From: Membranipora membranacea
Taxonomy: Eukaryota; Bryozoa; Gymnolaemata; Cheilostomatida; Membraniporidae
Reading direction: 5' to 3'
DNA: 64,000 bases
NCBI GenBank assembly: GCA_914767715.1
Contig: OU612074.1
Span: forward strand, 9,627,501-9,691,500
Positions 58,230 to 64,000 of the stretch are shown here, piece by piece (position 1 is the first letter of the stretch; every line of letters starts with the position of its first letter). The notes under the pieces are model-generated. The model saw only the letters and a program-made list of their open reading frames with translations, was not told the DNA's origin and made no database searches. The translations under genes were made by a program, and so were the position numbers.

Positions 58230-60552
58230 GCAGTTGTCAGTAATATTGTGTACCTGAGCTTCATTGGTCTTGGAATCCGTGGATTAATTAATTGAATAAT
58301 TGATTTTAAAATTAAATTTGATTTTATTGCTGTTAAAATTTGTGACATGACTTACAATAATATATTCAGTGCCTCACAATACAACAAACTCAGAGAGTTA
58401 GCAAGCAAAATATAAATTTAGAAATGTTATGAAATGCTATAGTCTCCATGTCATAAAAATATATATAAATACTCTAGACTTGAAACTATTGGCTATTTGA
58501 TACAGGCTCAGTATCCACCCTAATTCAGTCCATTCCTCAAGACGCAACGACACTGTGCTCTCCACTTGTTCACTGTTATGTATAGTTTTTTTTATGAAAA
58601 ATAGCGCAGCGACTGTTAAATAATTAAAGTTTAGCGCAATATAAATATAACCGGGTCTCAAGTCTGAGAATTATTGGGAATGGACTGACTTTCGCATCCT
58701 TGAAAACAATTAATATTTTGCTGTGTCATTTACTAATCATTCTCATTTAAAAATGCCAAATCATATGCCACCTACATCTACTGCCTCATTGATTGTTCAA
58801 ATAAAGAGGGTTCACCAATCTTCATTTGATTCCGATAATTCTGATAATCCATGCATAATTAAAACTATTTGCTTCAATTAAATACTGCTGTAAACTAGAA
58901 GTTGGACACTGGACTGGACTGGACTCTAAACTGGACAATGAACAAATACTCACTGGCACTATAATATCTTAACAGGAAATTTTATTAATTTTGAATTGAA
59001 ATAGACTATTAAAATATTGAATATTAAATGTTTTAGTATTAATTAAATTCCAAAAATATTGTGCCATCCAAGATGCACAGGTATTGAATACATCGATGTA
59101 AGGTTGTGTTCATTTTTTTAATAGTCATGAGTTTGGAGCTGAACAAAAAAGCGCCCCTTACACAATTAAACATTAACAAAAAATGGTAGATGCGCACAGT
59201 ACTCACTTAGATTTAATTTTAGACCAAAGCGACGTTGCACTGAGAACAGAAGTCGCGGTTTAAAAAAAATTTTGTATGTCATATCGTGACAACAATTTTA
59301 ATATAAGCTGAACAACTTTTAGTACCGTTTTTACCCATTTTTATTATCACATGGTAATATTGGATTTGATAATCAACTAAACTAACTAAAACTAAATTAA
59401 TACTCTTCTGCTTTTATCAAGAAGCATGGTAATTTACTATTGTTACGGACTCAACACAAAAATATTTCTCTAATGCCCCTCATGGACCCTCCTCATGTTC
59501 CACGGGGCCTGCGGCCCTCGATAAAAACCCAGCCATCTTTATCCTCAACAAAACTAGTATAGGCAACAGGCAATACAACTTGAAACAGGCTCACCAAAAC
59601 ACAAGGTAAGGTGTGTCCTATAGAATTATTTGACTAGGAAACTAATGACCAAGCAGCACAAAAATAAAATGCTTTGTAAATATCCTCTCTGTCCTCTGTA
59701 GTACAGGGTGCAATGAGCATTTGGTATTTTGAGACGTGTTTCGCAAAGACCTGGCTAGGTTGAATGGAACTACACCAGTACCAAAACAGGAATGACTGCT
59801 GACGCAAAGAACTGTACTTGGATATCACCATAGAGACTTTTGTCTTCCCTACCACTTTTTCTAAACTTTAAACTTTATCTAGCCATAGGGTGTGGATGTA
59901 CTTGCATTCTTTGCTGCTGCCCACCCAGCATTGGGAATGTCCATAATCCTTATGTTACTTTTGGCTCTAGTTCTTTCAAGTTTAGACACGCCTGTTAAAA
60001 TACTTGCGCTCCAAATAGCTATTGAAATACACATCGAGTAAAATTCTAGATTAAAAGATGCATCTGATAACAGTGCTCATTACAGAATGAAATACAGTTA
60101 TGCTGTAGTATGTTGGATAGGCCCTGGGGGCCGATGTCTGGGAGACATGTCCCAAGACACCTATGAGAGTTTTATAACAAAAGGCCTTTTGTTTGGTGAA
60201 CAAAGGAGTACAATGGTTTGCTTGTCTGAATACATGTTGGGTGTGTGTGATCGATGGTTGGGGAACGAGTATGCTAACCTCAGTTCTCCAGTTTTGCTAC
60301 ACTCATTTGTGGGTATACACAATCCACCCGCTGCTATAATATGTAGGAACCACTGGTTAGGGTGTTTTACAACTGTTCTTTATTTTGTAATGTTCTTGTC
60401 TTACAAGGATTTCAAATAGTGTGCTATTCAGGTTTTTGTTTCTGATGTCAATCTTGTATTTTTTTTGTCAAGATATTTTTATTGTCATCATTTATCTCAA
60501 AGATTGTTTTCCATTAAAAGTAAAAAAAACTCATAAACGAGAAAAATCATAG

Positions 60553-61162
60553 ACTTACTTTGAGGCTGCTATTTTGTATCACATCTTATTCTCCATATTT
60601 AATTCTATCATGTGAGCGATTTCCAACTGTAGAATCTAAATATTGTGGAAGTTATGGTCATTCAAACTCGCTAAGTGACGGTAGTCAATCGGCATTAAGA
60701 ATCAGCGGGCACACCTTGTGGGTTATTATACTAGTAATTCCACAGATAATATGATGATCCAAATTCAGACCCATATGGGACTCAAACCTGGGATTGTTAT
60801 AGCGACAGGCAACGCCGCTATCATCGCACCACTAGGTCCAGCTCTGTGAGCCTGTAGACAATACAGCTCAGTGTTAGCGGCGTTGCCTGCTGGGCCATTT
60901 GGACCTGGGTTTGGGACCCTCTATATCCCTGAACATTTTGATCATCATCCTATCTATTAGTATTTCATGATAAGTATGACGCGACGTGACGTCCCACAAG
61001 GTGCGTCTGCTGATTCCCAATGCCATTTGAAGGTGATCACCTTGACAGTTTGAGATACCATAACGCCCTCAATATTTGTATTCTAAAGCTGGAAACCGCT
61101 CACATGGTAGAATTAATTATGGAGAATGAGATGTGATACAAAATAGCAGCCTCAAAGTAAGT
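60553..61162. mobile_element. Large fold-back element of about 610 bp with tRNA-like core
   Basis: The left end ACTTACTTTGAGGCTGCTAT is mirrored exactly at the right end, and homology continues inward (TTTTGTATCACATCT, CATGTGAGCG, then AGCGGCGTTGCCTG) almost to the centre, so each arm is about 280-300 bp. Within the left arm the minus strand has a tRNA-like A box (TAGTGGTGCGATGATAGCGG) and B box (GGTTTGAGTCCCA) at 60776-60840. No coding sequence and no clear target-site duplication. Confidence 0.75.
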
Positions 61163-61270
61163 TATTATTTGTAAATAACAAGTGACTTGCACTCGAAATG
61201 TCACTCTTTGAGCAGTGTGTTTGACCTGTTCCAGTCTGCTCAGACAGCTGAAATCAAATCATTGTACTTA

Positions 61271-61310
61271 AAATATCAATATTAATATATTAATTAATTA
61301 ATTAATTAAT
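61271..61310. repeat. (TTAA)n tract
   Basis: About six tandem AATT/TTAA units flanked by ATATTAATATATTAA. Confidence 0.85.
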
Positions 61311-61869
61311 ATACTAGCTAAGGTACTAGATTAACAGATTAAAAAATTATTTGATGACAGTTCATCTTGTCTTGCTTGCTGTGTCATTCATCAGTTAGAC
61401 TTAAATTTAATCTTGCTGTGACTTGCAAAAATTAGGTTAATTTGGATTTCTATATTTAGAAAAACTCCCTCTATCCGCTTTTTTGAAAGTCACACAAAGT
61501 CGACAAAGAAATTATTTAGTTGAGTTGACTGGTAAGTTTTACAGTTATAATTTTCTTAGATTGATCAGAGAGAAAACAACTCTACTCTTTAAACAGGTAG
61601 GATTTTTTTCACACACTTGAACCACACTTATGAACCCTTTCAAAGACATGTCCTCTGTGATCAGTCTGTATCCTTACAAATAGAAAACATGATTCAGATA
61701 TAGGACGCATCTATATGTATCATTTTATAAGTCACCCTCATATAAACAAGTGTGGTGACTTTATTACGATATTTTACGGTTTGAGTGTATTATTTTTTGT
61801 ATCTTTTATCTTTTACTGTTTTGTCTTGACCATGACTGCATTTCTCTTAATGTGAGTTATACTAAGAAC

Positions 61870-62455
61870 ATTGAATTCCATATCTGGAATATTATTAGCT
61901 TTAGCTTTCTTTTCTCAACCAATGGGATCGCAAAAAAGCCAGTCCCTAGTAGCATTCTAGGAAAGCCAAAATCATTGACGCATTGAATTCCATATCTGGA
62001 ATAGCATCATAAGCTTTCTTTTGCAAAACAAAGGGCTTGCAAAAATAGCCAGTCCCTAGTAGCAATCTAGAAATGCCCTAATCATCGACACTGTAGGGGT
62101 ATAATTACTGTTTGCAATTTTGTAAACAAGACAATTTCTCAGGCTAATTATTCATGTTACTAGGGACAGCCAATCAGATAACAGTCAGATGGGTCCCTGT
62201 GTTTAGTGTCCTAACCGTATACACTATGAAACTATTTCCATTCTAAGAGAAGAATCTAATTCAGTGCATTGACGATGAAGGTATTAGAATACTGTTTGCA
62301 GTTTTGTAAACAAGTCAATTTCCCAGGCTTGATTATTCACGCTAGTAGGGACCCATGGCGGATGAGTGCCTGTGTTTAGTGTTCTGACTGTACGATATTA
62401 CGGTACTATTTCCGTTCCATGAGAGGAATTTAACTCAGTGAGTAGGAAGTTCATG
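61870..62455. repeat. Two successive tandem duplications
   Basis: First pair, about 110 bp each: 61870-61980 and 61981-62090, both starting CATTGAATTCCATATCTGGA and both containing AGCCAGTCCCTAGTAGCA. Second pair, about 180 bp each: about 62097-62280 and 62281-62455, both with ACTGTTTGCA-TTTTGTAAAC, then TAGGGAC and TGTGTTTAGTGT. Copies differ by roughly 15-20 percent by eye. Non-coding. Confidence 0.8.
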
Positions 62456-62644
62456 TGGAAGTTTAAGCAATGTAAAAAAAGTTTTGAGACATACATAGCG
62501 ACCTTCTCCTTATACCTGACAACCTTCCAGCATTCGTAACAGGAACGGAAGAAGGGGATGTTGGGGTGGGGATTTGGACACCCGTCACCCTACAAATGCA
62601 TTTTGCAATTTTTATGTGTCAGGTAGTCTGACACAGGCAATGTG

Positions 62645-62694
62645 TTGGCTCTGATTAGTTGGGTTAGGCCTCACTCCAACCAACCAATCAGACT
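62645..62694. repeat. Fold-back repeat with GGCTCTGATTAGTTGG ends, copy 3
   Basis: TCTGATTAGTTGGGTT is inverted as CCAACCAACCAATCAGA after a loop. Family members at 39252-39309 and 45745-45803. Confidence 0.6.
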
Positions 62695-64000
62695 TTACCC
62701 ACAGCCTACCAGGGCACGACGGAAAAGACACTCATGTATAATTTGATCTGCAATTGGTGCTATCTTCATAACATCAAGGGACCTAAAATGAAAACTGACA
62801 AGGCAAGTGGGGCAATGAAAGTCATCCTTGTACAAAACATGTAAAATAATCGCCTATGTAGTCAGTAAGTTTTATCACATATCTAATTTCAACATTAACA
62901 TTGCCATCGAAACCAGAGCCTTGAAACAAGTTGAATATGTATCACTCACCTGGTATATTCCAATGATATAAGCTAGGAAAGATAAAGTCTTGATCTGAGC
63001 AGCTATGAAGTCTACAAACGCTTCCTTATTAAAGGATGCGCTCACCCTGCAAATCAATATCCGAGGCATGTTATATGGTACACGGTTCAAAAATACAAAG
63101 GCACTTGAATCCTACTATTCACAAAACTTTTACTACATCATTACAGAAAACAACGAGATCTGTAAGGGCAGTAGCCAGTTTTATACAAAAATCACTGTAT
63201 TATAGATATGGTTTGTTGGTGCAGCCAATGTTGCATGCTAAGACATTATTTTAGGTACTTGATCAAATCCAACACCCGAGTGTTCTGAGACGTGTGGCCT
63301 ATCCTGTATAGGGCATCAAGAACAATATTGTATAAATGGGTACATGACAATTAACAATGCTGTACTGTGTTTAAGAAAAATGCTGTACAGGCCTTGAGCT
63401 CATGTGGATTTGAAAGGTCTTGTCTTTTCATGTTGTGTTTTCTCAGATTATCAGCTTAATAGTAAAACAGAAGTTGTGTTTCCTTTGCAAAAATACTGTG
63501 GGCCAATGAAATATTACTACACAAAAACCGACCAATGAGAAAGTGGCAAGTGTTAAATAGCAGAATACAGAGCATAGATGGAAGCCGAAAGACTTAACTG
63601 ACTCATGTTCTTGTTCATTGTACTCTAAATGTTTCACTGATGATAACTGCCAGTGCTACTCTAAAGCCTGAATGAGGCTGGTGGAGAAAAAGCTGTAGAA
63701 GAGGGAGGTAAGCATTAAGCTTCATGATATACATCTTGTTCCATTGAAAAGTATTATTTACTTGTGAGAATTCAGAATTGGCCTACTCTACTCAAAGTCA
63801 ATGAACTTAACATTGTTCTTCATCGCTCTACTGAGCTACCCAAGTCATGAACTACACTAGCTAGTAGTAACTCCTTGGTCTACTAAACTCTCAGGCCTTC
63901 TGTAGTTGGTGCAAGTCCAGTGGTAGAGTGTCCCACAGTGGTTGTGGCCCCGGCCACTGTTGGGGCACTTGACCTGGACCACGTCCACTGTTACACTTTC

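Larger units (their letters stand above)
57700..64000. other. Gene-poor right flank with weak candidate exons
   Basis: No complete gene is supported. Two minus-strand segments have exon-like borders: 62950-63046 (AG acceptor, GTGAGT donor, reads SFNKEAFVDFIAAQIKTLSF) and 62710-62782 (reads SLDVMKIAPIADQIIHECLF). Their phases do not join. At the right edge, a minus-strand Thr-rich frame (SAPTVAGATTTVGHSTTGLA) follows an AG acceptor near 63986 and could belong to a mucin-like gene continuing outside the window. The open frame at 60087-60419 shows no domain. Repeats are listed separately. Confidence 0.4.

Noticed and set aside
60087-60419. 110-codon plus-strand open frame
   Set aside because: No domain, no convincing splice context and no match to any family I know; left as unsupported.
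63795-63850. tRNA gene on the minus strand (GGGTAGCTCAGTAGAGCG)
   Set aside because: An A-box-like match only; no B box or cloverleaf follows.

Overview
The window is nuclear DNA from an animal, probably a non-vertebrate one. Genes are split by GT-AG introns of about 0.1-3.7 kb, the DNA is AT-rich, and the gaps are full of small fold-back elements, tRNA-derived SINE-like sequences, microsatellites and decayed non-LTR retrotransposon pieces. I could not settle the phylum from sequence alone. No bacterial operons, rRNA genes, CRISPR arrays or intact viruses were seen.

Layout. 1-9.1 kb: no gene that I can support, only repeats. 9.1-20.95 kb (+): a complete 11-exon CDC37 gene, the Hsp90 kinase co-chaperone. 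21-26.8 kb: intergenic, with repeats. 26.86-32.43 kb (+): a 4-exon RERG/RASL-type small GTPase whose switch II glutamine is missing. 33.25-36.09 kb (-): a carbohydrate sulfotransferase pseudogene with an in-frame TGA, two frameshifts and no visible 5'-PSB exon; its first intron carries a frameshifted protein-coding relic on the other strand. 36.6-37.0 kb (-): a reverse transcriptase fragment.

37.4-50.5 kb (-): two tandem paralogous genes, each with 8 exons and matching exon borders. Each encodes a secreted protein of about 485 residues with a signal peptide, a C-type-lectin-like domain, a second divergent lectin-like module, a Thr/Pro-rich stalk and a well conserved Cys-containing C-terminal module that I do not recognise. 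A degraded non-LTR retrotransposon lies antisense in one intron of the upstream copy. 54.7-57.6 kb (-): a gene for a secreted, mucin-like protein with a 21-bp coding minisatellite (seven-residue repeat) and a likely inactivated exon.

57.7-64 kb: mainly repeats, including a roughly 610-bp fold-back element with a tRNA-like core and nested tandem duplications, plus a few weak candidate exons.

The housekeeping genes on the left (CDC37, GTPase) are unrelated in function to the right half, a cluster of secreted lectin-like and mucin-like proteins. The most likely novel item is the tandem lectin-like pair with its unrecognised C-terminal module. All exon models were read by eye from splice signals, reading phase and family similarity; no alignment or database search was run.
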